Source of the DNA: Vibrio rhizosphaerae
GTDB lineage: Bacteria; Pseudomonadota; Gammaproteobacteria; Enterobacterales; Vibrionaceae
Reading direction: 5' to 3'
Length of the DNA: 64,000 nt
NCBI RefSeq assembly: GCF_024347095.1
Contig: NZ_AP024904.1
Location: 744,001 to 808,000 of the forward strand
Position numbers and translations under genes: made by a program. Within the stretch, counting starts at the first letter, position 1; the number at the start of each line of letters is the position of its first letter. Of this stretch, positions 44,532 to 53,434 are shown piece by piece. The notes beneath the pieces are model-generated. The model was not told where the DNA came from. It made no database searches and worked only from the letters and a program-made list of their open reading frames with translations.

Positions 44532-45060
44532 TTAGATCGATGTTTTTTGCAAAACCCTAATTGCCGCCAACATTACATTTTTTGCGTTATTTTCGAAGTC
44601 TATAGATTTAGGATTTGGTGCAAAAATATTTTTAACATTTAATTCATCATTTGATGGATTTTGAAAATGCATAACGTAATTTCTTATATTTTTTAATCTC
44701 TTAAGGAGAGATACACTCTTCTTCAGTTATCCAGCCCCTACAAGCAGCCTATTCTAACAATTTATCACTTCTTTCCTTTGACATTTTTCGTTCACCCAGA
44801 AACCATAGTCTCCCAGCAATAGTTCGTTCTATAAATGAGAAACCAAGTGCTATGGCTGAAATAAACTGCCCATTGATATATATTTCTACCGCCTCTTGAA
44901 AAACTACCTTTGAACGTTTCCCATCCTGAAGGAAATAGAGATCTCCCTTTTTCATTTTTGATAAAAGAATTAATAAACGATCCAATTTCCCAGAACCTAC
45001 CAGCAACTCTTCCAAATTAATAGTATGCGTAAGGTCGAAATCCAACTCATCATGGCTCAT
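44532..45060 (-). pseudogene. Broken HEPN-like gene (nonsense mutation plus frameshift)
   Basis: From MSHDELDFDLTH (45060) the frame stops at TAG after 103 codons (44749). Past the stop the same frame gives AACRGWITEEE, then a one-base shift gives LLKRLKNIRNYVMHFQNPSN and runs to a TAA at 44532. The joined protein would have about 175 residues with an R-N-x-x-x-H (RNYVMH) HEPN-type motif. The parts read as one gene, so it is an inactivated copy. Confidence 0.75.
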
Positions 45061-45227
45061 ATCTAACTCGTAATCTCTAACAGTATATTTTTGGCTACTA
45101 GCTCGCTCCTGCGTATTCTACCCAAGAGGATTTACAGCCCCGCTTGTCTCTTTATTTTGTTTACCTACCCAATTTTTAAATCTTTCTTGATATGTGAAAC
45201 AATGATCACATCATCATAGCCTGAATC

Positions 45228-45320
45228 AAATCCATATCGCTGCTTTTTCCGAGTCACTTCACATCACTTTATTTTTATGCTGCAACGTTGAGGTGCTGGT
45301 ACGAGTGAGGCGTCAGAATA
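45228..45320. repeat. Direct repeat core, right copy
   Basis: About 93 bases roughly 93% identical to 41026-41120 and 35336-35430. It ends in GCGTCAGAATA and lies next to the xylanase terminator, marking the right edge of the island. Confidence 0.8.
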
Positions 45321-45323
45321 GCA

Positions 45324-45351
45324 AAGGCCGCAGACGAATATCTGCGGCCTT
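45324..45351 (-). terminator. Terminator of the xylanase gene
   Basis: Perfect 11-bp stem AAGGCCGCAGA / TCTGCGGCCTT with a 6-base loop, about 95 bases after the xylanase stop on the minus strand. Confidence 0.75.
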
Positions 45352-45443
45352 GAATAGCGCGAGAAGTATCAGATTGAAATGCCTCCTCGCGAATGTGTTG
45401 CTTCATTGTGGGCAAAAAATATTTCGCCCACGCTGATGAAGGC

Positions 45444-47129
45444 CTATGGCGCGACGGCTTTACCACTGTATGGGTCGATCCGGCCGGGGCATAACCCTTT
45501 CGCTTTCAAATTACGGGCAATTTGTGCAATGGCGTTGTTGGTGTTTCTGTAGCCATCGTGCATTAAAATCACCTGTCCGTTTTGTAGTCGGTTGGCGGCA
45601 TTGACAATGGCGCTGGTGCTGGCGTTGTTCCAGTCTTGGGAATCCACATCCCAGGTAATCACGCGCATTCCAAGATTTTGTGCTGCCTGCTGGATGGTTG
45701 AGTTCACCTCACCATATGGCGGACGGTACAAAGTCGGTGCCGGTGCGCCAGCATTTTGGATGGCCTGATTGGTCCGGCTAAGCTCGTTGATAACTTGCTG
45801 ATAACTGTAACGAGTCATGTGGGGATGGGTATAGCTGTGGTTTTGTGGCTGACCCACCTCTTTCATGCGAGAGATCAGCGACGGATTATTACTGGCGCGC
45901 TGCCCCCAGACAAACCATGTGACCGGTTTAAGATTGTTTTGCTTCAGCAGGTTGACCAGTGTACTGGTATTGCTGGTCGGGCCGTCATCAAAGGTGATAC
46001 CGACATAACCGTTACACTGGCTATTATTACCACCGTTGTTGCTTCCGCCGTTGGCAGAGCAGTTGCCGCTAAAACAAGCATCGGTATTCCCAAAGCCAAT
46101 CACACCGTTACAGTCCATATTGCCAGAGTAGGAGCCGCCACCGCACTTACCATTGTCATAAGTAGAGGTGTTGTATTCCATATCTGTGGCTTTGCGGGTT
46201 TCACCGTTAACATAGACCGAGTCTAATACGACATCACGACCAGTCGCATCGTTGTCATATTGAACCTGAATATCGCCGGCGGCTCTGCCGCGGTAGGTAT
46301 ACTCTTGGAAACTGTTGCTGAGGTTCCAGTCGGCGACTACAGTTCCGTTAATCAATAGGTTGATGTGTTCTTGACCGCTGATACCCATTGCGCGAACCAC
46401 AATGTCGGTACTGCTCGGGCCGACGCTGCCACCACCGTTGTCACCGTTATTACTGCCACTACCCAGAACGATGTTCGAGCTACCACTGCTTTGATAGCCT
46501 TCAGTCGCCATAATCATGTAGTTGAATTTGCCGAGGTTCAGGCCCTTGCTCGCCCATGCATCAAAGTGATTGCCGGTGGTAATGGTTCCGCCGGTGCGTT
46601 TTTGCTGGCGCACACTCCAGTATTGATAGAATGTAGATTTATTCCCCTCAATCGAAGGTTTGTCGACCCGCAGGGTGCGATAAATATCATAGGTGCCGCC
46701 GTCGGTATTCACGGTGCCGTAATAGGTTCCGCCAGTGCCGGGACGATAGCTGCCCCAGTTATCGACAATGTAATACTCAATCAGCGGATTAGTTGTCCAG
46801 CCGTACAGTGCCAGATAGCCGTTGCCGGATGGGTTAAAGGTTCCTGAATAGTTCACGGAGCGGCGTCCGCCGGGGTTCCAGCCTTTACCGCCAACCCAGT
46901 TGCCAGTGTTGCGCCATTGCGAACTGTAATTACCGCCGTTTCCTAACGTCATCGAGACGGTGCCCGGGGCGTCAGTCCAGAAAGAATAGTAGTAACCGTT
47001 ATGGGTCCCCGTTTCGTTCGAGGTGAGTGTTTTTGCTTCACTGACAGTTGCTGACAAAGCGGCCGCAGTGACGGTCAGAATCGTCAAAAGTTTTTTTGTG
47101 CGACTGGCAGTGGTTTTCATTATGGCCAT
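45444..47129 (-). CDS. Secreted bifunctional GH11 xylanase / CE4 acetyl-xylan esterase
   Basis: The 561-residue protein has a signal peptide (to about residue 33), then a GH11 domain (about 35-220) with the two catalytic Glu in [14 protein letters not shown] and [10 protein letters not shown] Gly/Asn/Ser linker leads to a CBM36/60-like xylan-binding module (about 240-340; [19 protein letters not shown]), another Gly/Asn linker, and a NodB-type deacetylase (about 365-560) with TFDDGPTS and NHSYTHPHM metal motifs. It cuts acetylated xylan outside the cell and removes acetyl groups. GGAG lies 7 bases before the ATG at 47129. A degenerate tandem repeat lies upstream. Confidence 0.92.
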   Translation of the reverse strand: MAIMKTTASRTKKLLTILTVTAAALSATVSEAKTLTSNETGTHNGYYYSFWTDAPGTVSMTLGNGGNYSSQWRNTGNWVGGKGWNPGGRRSVNYSGTFNPSGNGYLALYGWTTNPLIEYYIVDNWGSYRPGTGGTYYGTVNTDGGTYDIYRTLRVDKPSIEGNKSTFYQYWSVRQQKRTGGTITTGNHFDAWASKGLNLGKFNYMIMATEGYQSSGSSNIVLGSGSNNGDNGGGSVGPSSTDIVVRAMGISGQEHINLLINGTVVADWNLSNSFQEYTYRGRAAGDIQVQYDNDATGRDVVLDSVYVNGETRKATDMEYNTSTYDNGKCGGGSYSGNMDCNGVIGFGNTDACFSGNCSANGGSNNGGNNSQCNGYVGITFDDGPTSNTSTLVNLLKQNNLKPVTWFVWGQRASNNPSLISRMKEVGQPQNHSYTHPHMTRYSYQQVINELSRTNQAIQNAGAPAPTLYRPPYGEVNSTIQQAAQNLGMRVITWDVDSQDWNNASTSAIVNAANRLQNGQVILMHDGYRNTNNAIAQIARNLKAKGLCPGRIDPYSGKAVAP

Positions 47130-47184
47130 TCTAATTCTCCAGTTTGGCCTCTCAACCAATACCACTTACAGAGGTGGGGCCGTT

Positions 47185-47310
47185 AAGTTCAATTTGTTTT
47201 TAAGAACAATTTGTTTTTAAGCACAATTTGTTGGTTTTAAGTACAAGTTGGTTTTTAAGTACAAGTTGTTTTTTAAGCGCAGTCCGTTTTTTAAGGACAA
47301 TTTGCTTTCT
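47185..47310. repeat. Degenerate tandem repeat upstream of the xylanase gene
   Basis: About seven units of 17-20 bases with the pattern AAG-N-ACAATTTGTTTTT (for example AAGAACAATTTGTTTTT). It lies 55-180 bases before the xylanase start, in its leader or promoter region. Confidence 0.7.
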
Positions 47311-47969
47311 TACAAACAAACTTTTTTGACTTAACACACTACTTTATGATGAAAAGAGTTAAGTGGTAAATATTGTAGAAGCCACAACCAGAATGAACAA
47401 TATAATTATTGCCGAAGGTGAACATACTTAAAATAAAAATTAATTTGATAATCCTACTATGAAAAATAATAAAAATTTCACTTTATAAGAACCAACCGTG
47501 ATAACAATCCAATATTTAACACCATTTAATGTTAGATTTAAAAACAGCTTTTATTTCATTATGTTAAATAATACATCAATACCAAATCCAATATATAAAT
47601 GTTAAACACCACACCCAAAATATATCATCAAACTCCAAAAAATCACTATTTACAACCATTTAAAAAACCTTACATGATGGAACCCATTTCAATTTTATTT
47701 ATCGGTAATTATATATTTCAACCAATTCATATTGAGTTTGCCATTTCCTTTATTCAAACTTCACCAAATTTCAGACAGATATATTCTCAACGCTTGCTCT
47801 TCGACAATATAGCCGCACCCGCAGTTAGCCGGATGAGCGTACTGAGTATCCAGAGATCCCCTCCCCTTACCGATATAACAATGACCACGGGATGCCTGCA
47901 AAAAATGGGAAGCTGATGATGACCACGACCATCAGGCGCATCACACAGAGCAGATAAACAGACCGGCAT
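47311..47969. other. Long A/T-rich intergenic stretch
   Basis: About 660 bases with no convincing gene; open frames are short and low in complexity. The part near 47311-47400 probably contains the xylanase promoter. No repeats beyond those listed. Confidence 0.5.
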
Positions 47970-48071
47970 AAAAAAAGCCAATCACAAAGTGGTGATTGGC
48001 TATCAATATGAACAAATTAGGTTCACTAACAACGTCAGTTGGCTAGGTGACCCTCGGCTTAATAAGGGTCA
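47970..48071 (-). ncRNA. qrr: Qrr quorum-regulatory small RNA, copy B
   Basis: Nearly identical to copy A: the 5' stem TGACCCT / AGGGTCA, the same CTAGCCAACTGACGTTGTTA core, and the terminator stem AGCCAATCAC / GTGATTGGCT with seven T residues. Only one base differs within the terminator loop region. The sigma-54 promoter sets +1 at 48071. Confidence 0.95.
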
Positions 48072-48081
48072 ATATAAATAA

Positions 48082-48097
48082 AGCACAATGTGTGCCA
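48082..48097 (-). promoter_or_regulatory. Sigma-54 promoter of qrr copy B
   Basis: Minus strand TGGCACACATTGTGCT, with correct GG-GC spacing; +1 falls at 48071. Confidence 0.92.
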
Positions 48098-48214
48098 ACT
48101 TTTTAAAATAAAGTTAACTAATTGATTTTATTTACTTTGTGATTGACACTCTTTCAATTGCGCGAGGTTTTATTGCATACACCGACATAGTTAAAATGCA
48201 AAATGAAAACCGAG

Positions 48215-48227
48215 TCTCATTTTGCAA
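48215..48227 (-). promoter_or_regulatory. LuxO-type upstream box of qrr copy B
   Basis: Minus strand TTGCAAAATGAGA, about 150 bases upstream of the start. A further TTTTGCATTTTAA lies near 48192-48204. The whole upstream region is alike in copies A and B. Confidence 0.65.
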
Positions 48228-48505
48228 AAAATCCATGTCACCCAGCTACATTGCTATGAGATACATCGCGATAAGGCACATGTCCTCAGAGCAATTCATA
48301 TCCTCAGGACCATTCATATGCTCAGAACCATTCACCGCACATGACCTCGAAAACTGGCCCCAAAGTGAACGAAGACCGCCTTCCGGCGCATACGAATAAA
48401 ACCAATTGACGTGACATTGGCGGCAAGTTTGCGTTTCTTTCCTCTCAGTTATGAAATCACACTTATACTGATCAGGATGATGTCACGAGCAGAAGAAGAG
48501 GGAAA
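48228..48505. other. Intergenic region between qrr B box and the binding-protein gene
   Basis: About 280 bases holding the promoter of the plus-strand gene at 48506. A short frame at 48139-48399 has low-complexity repeats of S, E and I and is not considered a gene. Confidence 0.4.
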
Positions 48506-49459
48506 ATGATGAATTTTAAGATGATATCACTTTTCATGACTGGTTTTATTCTCACGCTGATGATTCCCCTGAGCGCCCAATCAGCCCCCGAAGAAAGACA
48601 AAATTGTGTCACCGTGATTACCTCCGGTAGTACCAACCGACCGTTTTGGTCAAAGGTGATTGAAGGCGCGACTCAGGCAGGTAAAGAATTGGGAATGAAA
48701 GTTTACGCCAGAGGAACCGTTGAAGATTCCGATTCTGCCGGACAAAAATTTGTCTTAGAAAATACGATGAAGCTGTTTCACTGCCGTGGTCTGGTCATTG
48801 CCCCTTCAGATGTCAGTCGCAATCAGGATATGACCCGCTTCAAAGCAGAGGGCATTCCGGTCATTTATATTGATCGGGATACCGGCGGTGACCGACTGGC
48901 TTCCGTGACAACAGATAACTATGCAGCGGGACAACTGGCCGCTCAAAAAATGGGGGAAGCATTAGGGAATCAGGGAAAAGTCCTGCTTTTTCGTCTGAAA
49001 AAAGGGGTGGCTTCAACCGATGCCCGAGAACGCGGTTTTGCTGATGAGGCCCGAAAAATTGGGCTGACAATTATCGCCGATACTTATCTGGGCACTCAAG
49101 TCGGTGATGCGCGGTCAAAGGCTGCGAAACTCCTGAATCAATTCTCGCATGTCGATGGCATTTTCACCCCCAATGACACCACGACAATCGGAGTGCTGAT
49201 AGCACGAGAAAATCATCCCACCCAATCGGACATCATTCACATCGGCTTTGATGAACAAGAAATGATGGTTGAAAGCCTCAAAGATGGCACACTGTACGGC
49301 TATATCATTCAGCTTCCGTTTAAGATGGGCTATCAGGGGGTGTGGTTAATTCATGAAGCCCTGCAGGGAAAAACCGTTGAAGGTCAGTTACACACACCGA
49401 TTAAGTTTATTTCCCGGCCTCAACCCAACCCGACACCATCAAAGGCAGCCTTAAAATAG
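48506..49459 (+). CDS. Orphan periplasmic binding protein, ribose/LuxP type
   Basis: The 317-residue protein has a signal peptide (to about residue 26) and a type-1 periplasmic binding fold: SGSTNRPFWSKVIEGA, VIYIDRDTGGDR, the RERGFADEARK loop and FTPNDTTTIGVL. It resembles RbsB and, more distantly, LuxP. No permease, ATPase or LuxQ-type kinase gene is adjacent, so it is an orphan receptor or binding protein. It lies between two qrr genes, which makes a signalling role worth testing. GAGGG precedes the two possible ATGs (48506, 48509). Confidence 0.88.
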   Translation: MMNFKMISLFMTGFILTLMIPLSAQSAPEERQNCVTVITSGSTNRPFWSKVIEGATQAGKELGMKVYARGTVEDSDSAGQKFVLENTMKLFHCRGLVIAPSDVSRNQDMTRFKAEGIPVIYIDRDTGGDRLASVTTDNYAAGQLAAQKMGEALGNQGKVLLFRLKKGVASTDARERGFADEARKIGLTIIADTYLGTQVGDARSKAAKLLNQFSHVDGIFTPNDTTTIGVLIARENHPTQSDIIHIGFDEQEMMVESLKDGTLYGYIIQLPFKMGYQGVWLIHEALQGKTVEGQLHTPIKFISRPQPNPTPSKAALK

Positions 49460-49543
49460 TCAGGCATACAAGCGGATATGTATCAATCATATCGAAGGCT
49501 CTGATAAACGCGGCTCACCGATCCCCCATAGGCAATCACCCAT

Positions 49544-49646
49544 AAAAAAAGCCAATCACAAAATGGTGATTGGCTATCAATATGAACAAATAAGGTTCAC
49601 TAACAACGTCAGTTGGCTAGGTGATCCTTCGGCTTAAAAAGGATCA
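49544..49646 (-). ncRNA. qrr: Qrr quorum-regulatory small RNA, copy C
   Basis: A divergent copy. The first stem is TGATCCTT / AAGGATCA instead of TGACCCT / AGGGTCA, with paired changes that keep the helix. The core CTAGCCAACTGACGTTGTTA is unchanged, one base differs in the middle linker, and the terminator stem AGCCAATCAC / GTGATTGGCT is kept with seven T residues. Sigma-54 promoter +1 at 49646. Confidence 0.95.
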
Positions 49647-49656
49647 CTTAGATTAA

Positions 49657-49672
49657 TGCAGTATACATGCCA
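49657..49672 (-). promoter_or_regulatory. Sigma-54 promoter of qrr copy C
   Basis: Minus strand TGGCATGTATACTGCA, GG-GC spacing correct; weaker match at the -24 element than in copies A and B. Confidence 0.88.
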
Positions 49673-49776
49673 ACTTTATTTATCATTTTAACTAATTGTT
49701 TTTATTGAAAATTATTTATTAATAAATCCATTCATAGCATATTGACACATAGTATTCTCTCAAAATGAAAATATTT

Positions 49777-49789
49777 TCTCATTTTGCAA
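49777..49789 (-). promoter_or_regulatory. LuxO-type upstream box of qrr copy C
   Basis: Minus strand TTGCAAAATGAGA, about 137 bases upstream of the start, the same box and distance as copy A. It lies about 55 bases beyond the MFS gene stop, so the qrr gene is in the 3' zone of that operon. Confidence 0.65.
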
Positions 49790-49842
49790 CACGCTATGTT
49801 GAAAGCGTTTTCTTCCCGGTCATGCGTATCCGCCCGCCCGAT

Positions 49843-50988
49843 TTACTCGTACGTTCGCCGCGGGGCTAACATTTCATACACTGCGAACATCAGCAGCAAA
49901 CAGCCAAAGACAATCAATACGGTCGTCATCCCTTCAGAGCCAAATGTATCGAGCATCGCGCCAATGAGCAGTAAACCGATAATCCCGCCGGAAGAATCCA
50001 TCAAGGTGTAGCTCATATTGGCTGACATCTGATCCTGTTGGCAAAAACGCTCTCCCATCACCGTGAGACCGATGCCGTAAATGCCGCCCATGCATCCCCC
50101 CCAGACAAATAGTAATACCAGCGCCACCCAATATTTTGCATAGACCGCCATAGATAAAAAAACCGCACAGACCACGGAGCCAAAAATACAACACAGCACC
50201 ACCGTCCGCCGGTTCAGAATCGAGGCAAAAGCACTCATGAGAATCCCCAGACTGACACTGCCAATCATAAACATCGTGAGCAAGAGCTGAGCCTGTGGTT
50301 CAGACAGACCATTATGCAACCCGTACAGGGTCAAAAATCCCGGCAGTCCAAAAAAGCTAATGCCGCCGACAAAGGCAGCCACCAGAATAATTTTGGCGTG
50401 TCGGAATGCAAAGCTGAACCGGACAACACCCAAACGATGCATCGCCTGCCCCCGCGCTTTCAGACCGAGACAGAGCAGTAACGGCAATAATGTAATCAAT
50501 GCGCCGGTCTCAAACCGCCAGTTTATGGTGAGATGAACCAGTTGGACGATAATCGGCCCCAAAGCGATCCCGCAAGAGAGCGCCGAAGAGTACAGCCCCA
50601 TCGTTAAGCCTTTCGCTTTGCCTTGCACGCTGATATTCAACCACGTTTGCAGTAATACCAGCAGCATCCCGGTTGATAAGCCGTAGCTAAAAATGCCGAT
50701 CAACCATAAACCATAGTAGCCGGCGTGGGCCATCAGCAACAGACTCAGGGCTCTGGATAACGTTAATATCAGTAGCGATACCAAAATACCAAAATGGCCG
50801 AGATACCGGCTCAACGGGCGGTAAAAGAGTAAAACACCGATAATCTCAAATGCCATGGCGATGCCGATAGCCGTGTTGCCAATCCCTTGTGCATCCATCA
50901 CCACCGGTATCGTGACATAGTTGATCCCCGAAGAGAGCTGAACCAGTAGCGTGGCCATAATCAGTAAGATCGGTGCATACGTTTTCAT
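49843..50988 (-). CDS. MFS transporter
   Basis: The product (381 residues from MKTYAPILLIMATLL) has about 12 membrane segments and the general major-facilitator pattern with charged loops between helices 2-3 and 8-9. It resembles YcaD-like or amine/sugar efflux carriers but cannot be assigned. The ATG at 50988 overlaps the previous stop as ATGA. It is the last gene of the four-gene operon starting at 54897; a role in moving the decarboxylase substrate or product is inferred. Confidence 0.88.
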   Translation of the reverse strand: MKTYAPILLIMATLLVQLSSGINYVTIPVVMDAQGIGNTAIGIAMAFEIIGVLLFYRPLSRYLGHFGILVSLLILTLSRALSLLLMAHAGYYGLWLIGIFSYGLSTGMLLVLLQTWLNISVQGKAKGLTMGLYSSALSCGIALGPIIVQLVHLTINWRFETGALITLLPLLLCLGLKARGQAMHRLGVVRFSFAFRHAKIILVAAFVGGISFFGLPGFLTLYGLHNGLSEPQAQLLLTMFMIGSVSLGILMSAFASILNRRTVVLCCIFGSVVCAVFLSMAVYAKYWVALVLLFVWGGCMGGIYGIGLTVMGERFCQQDQMSANMSYTLMDSSGGIIGLLLIGAMLDTFGSEGMTTVLIVFGCLLLMFAVYEMLAPRRTYE

Positions 50989-52433
50989 TCGCTTCTCTCC
51001 TTGCTGACTTGCCAAGAGATACTCAGCACACCGTCATCGGTCAGGGTCAGTTCGCTGCTTAACTGTTGCAGCAAATAAATGACTTTTAAGAGATGTAACT
51101 CCATTGCTGACAACGCAGCCAGACGATGGGTCATATTTTGTGCGGCTGAAATCTTGAACAGCCGTCGGCATCGGGTCCACTGCCTTTCATCCTGGATGGA
51201 AATCACGGTGAGTAATTGCCAGTGATCAAGGCATTCCCGCTCAATCTGAGTTTGTGCGCTGACAGGCTGATGTAGAATCTGACTGAGGCTGCTGTAAAAT
51301 TCACAAAACGTATCCAATAAAATTTGGCAGTCCCCTTGCACCGGATGCTCGATCTCACCGAGCCATTGATGCGACCCATACGCTTCCTGTCGGATGTATG
51401 TATTCAGCTTGTCGAACCAATCCGTCAGGTAGAACGACTCAATCACTGTCGTCATATCACCAAAGCTCAGCGCATAGCCATACACGGCCTGATGATGGGG
51501 TTCTGCGGTATGAAGCTGAGGCACAGTTTCGACCCGATCCGTTGCATCGGTCTGTCCGGCGGCTCCGGTGCTGATGTTGTCAGAGTCAGATTGTCGCTCA
51601 CGGTCAGTCGGTTGCTCCCGGTACGATTCGGGTAACAAATGAAAGCAATATCGCACGACTTCCAGCAAGACATCCCGGCGATAACGCATTTGGGCCAGCG
51701 TCTGATCTGCGTGCATCCTTGTGGTTTCGAGCGCGTTCAGGTTGTTGACATGTGCACGACGCATCCACCAGACCACCATGCCTGTAATCAGCCCGATAAA
51801 CAAAATAATGATCTTGGCTTTGCTGAACACCTGCTGAATATGACTCAGTCGCTTATAAAAACCGCTTAATTCCAAGTCCATTGCCAGCACGCCGACAAAT
51901 TCTCCCTGCGCATCATAAAACGGTGCATAGGCACTGATAAATGTGCCCCACTGATCCTGATAAGGCACGCTGGAAACACTGACCTGCTGATGCTGCAATG
52001 CCGTGACCAGTTCCTGCGGGGCGTCATCATACAGCGTCATTAATGCCGGTGGCGGGTCGGGTAATCCGTCTCCGTCCCCATCATTCTGCGGGCTGGGGTT
52101 GACGACAAAATAGACGCCATCCGGCTGGAGAATACAGGTGTAGATATACCGCACATCGGTCGCGGCCTGCCGGATTCGCTCCATATGCATCGCCATAGTG
52201 TGATATTGGGGGTCATCCGGTGAGGTATCGGCCTGAAAATGGCGATGGATGTCCCCGTCTAAAGTGGTTGCCGAGGCACTGACGGTGGATATCAGCCCGG
52301 CTTTAATCTGATCTTCCAGAGCGCTGACCGATTTGGCATATAACAGATAAGTGGTCATGCCTAACAGCCCGATAAAAACCGTCGCGGCAAGGGTGGCATC
52401 AAACCATGTCCGTGTTGATTGAGAGAATTTCAT
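50985..52433 (-). CDS. Membrane protein with Cache-like sensor, unknown output
   Basis: The 482-residue protein has membrane segments at about 13-33 and 208-226 around a periplasmic PDC/Cache-like domain (about 35-205) containing NDGDGDGLPD, an Asp-rich calcium-binding-type loop. The cytoplasmic part (about 230-482) is helical with a polar, low-complexity insert (about 275-310). I see no clear HisKA, HATPase, GGDEF or MCP motif, although the last 40 residues are faintly like an ATPase edge. It overlaps the channel gene before it and the MFS gene after it by 4 bases each, so the three are made together. Confidence 0.78.
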   Translation of the reverse strand: MKFSQSTRTWFDATLAATVFIGLLGMTTYLLYAKSVSALEDQIKAGLISTVSASATTLDGDIHRHFQADTSPDDPQYHTMAMHMERIRQAATDVRYIYTCILQPDGVYFVVNPSPQNDGDGDGLPDPPPALMTLYDDAPQELVTALQHQQVSVSSVPYQDQWGTFISAYAPFYDAQGEFVGVLAMDLELSGFYKRLSHIQQVFSKAKIIILFIGLITGMVVWWMRRAHVNNLNALETTRMHADQTLAQMRYRRDVLLEVVRYCFHLLPESYREQPTDRERQSDSDNISTGAAGQTDATDRVETVPQLHTAEPHHQAVYGYALSFGDMTTVIESFYLTDWFDKLNTYIRQEAYGSHQWLGEIEHPVQGDCQILLDTFCEFYSSLSQILHQPVSAQTQIERECLDHWQLLTVISIQDERQWTRCRRLFKISAAQNMTHRLAALSAMELHLLKVIYLLQQLSSELTLTDDGVLSISWQVSKERSE

Positions 52434-53434
52434 AAGTCGCTGTTCACCCCGATTAAGACACTCATAGCAATGAGAAATAAAGCTGGGAAAATGATCCGGC
52501 AGCGCGGGATCACCGACTCGACAGGCCGTCCTTTTTCAGCCCGGATTTTGACAAAGACGATCACGACAATCGCCGCAAAAATACTGACATATCCCATGAT
52601 GACCATCCGCTCGATCAACGTGGTATACGGCAGTCTCGGCAATAAGCTGCTGGTATAGAAGGTGTAGGCCACCACCGTCAGCATCATGGTAAACGAGGTC
52701 ATCAGACGTTCAGAAAAACCTTCAATCCAAAAGACCGCCCATGACGCCACTAAAATGAGAGACAGCGGCAAAATGAAGCGCCAGAGATAGTAGTCCGGTT
52801 TGCGTAATGCCGGAATGCTAATCGTTAAGCGAGAAAAATGACTCAAGGTGCCGCTGTGTAAGTGGGCATAATCGGAGCGACTCACACGGGCCTGAGGCGC
52901 ACCTTCCATTTGCCACTCACTGAGCGCTTGATTCTCCAGCGCTTCCACATTAATCCGGGCGGAGCCAAAGATGAGTTGTTTCTGTTCATAAGAGAAGGGT
53001 TCCATCATCAGCACAAAGATCTGATGGTCAAAAGGAAATTGGCGAAAGTCCATCGTGGTCGTGAATAACCCCTGAAAGCGCTCATTGTAAGTCACGCGCC
53101 CATCCGCCGTAATCACCACCCGTCGGTTCGCCGTCTGACGCTGGCCGATAATGTTGATAAACTCAAATGCCGGAACCCACAGCCCGTCATTCATCAGTTG
53201 CTCGGCATGGCGATTCTCATACACCCGCTCACCGCTGGCGGGCCGGTAAGTCGGGTCGGGTTCATCCCAAGACGTCACCAGATAGCCGTCAACTTTATAC
53301 GTCTGATCGACCGTATTCACCCCATAGATTTTGTTGATCGAAACTGAGGTATCCACCACATATTGCGCGTATAGCGCAGGGGAACAGAGCCAGATGAAGC
53401 TGGCAACGATTGCTCGTATGCTTTGATACCTCAT
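52430..53434 (-). CDS. ELIC-type pentameric ligand-gated ion channel
   Basis: The 334-residue product follows ELIC of Dickeya (Erwinia) chrysanthemi as I remember it: signal peptide, then SINKIYGVNTVDQTYKVDGY, GLWVPAFEFINIIG, MDFRQFPFDHQ (Pro-loop without the eukaryotic Cys pair), MMEPFSY, and four membrane helices (about 214-330). The pore helix includes SERLMTSFTMMLTVVAYTF and the M2-M3 loop LPRLPYTT. ELIC is a cation channel opened by cysteamine, GABA and other primary amines; the Glu and Phe of its amine site (EPF, PAxEF) are kept. The ATG at 53434 overlaps the decarboxylase stop as ATGA. Confidence 0.93.
   Translation of the reverse strand: MRYQSIRAIVASFIWLCSPALYAQYVVDTSVSINKIYGVNTVDQTYKVDGYLVTSWDEPDPTYRPASGERVYENRHAEQLMNDGLWVPAFEFINIIGQRQTANRRVVITADGRVTYNERFQGLFTTTMDFRQFPFDHQIFVLMMEPFSYEQKQLIFGSARINVEALENQALSEWQMEGAPQARVSRSDYAHLHSGTLSHFSRLTISIPALRKPDYYLWRFILPLSLILVASWAVFWIEGFSERLMTSFTMMLTVVAYTFYTSSLLPRLPYTTLIERMVIMGYVSIFAAIVVIVFVKIRAEKGRPVESVIPRCRIIFPALFLIAMSVLIGVNSDL

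Noticed and set aside
47185..47310. Possible CRISPR array or iteron origin
   Set aside because: Units are degenerate and contiguous without spacers; no replication gene is nearby.
47599..47916. 105-codon plus-strand frame in the A/T-rich gap
   Set aside because: Composition is that of random A/T-rich DNA, there is no ribosome-binding site and no domain-like pattern.
48139..48399. 86-codon plus-strand frame upstream of the binding-protein gene
   Set aside because: It overlaps the qrr B upstream control region and contains low-complexity repeats of S/E/I residues.
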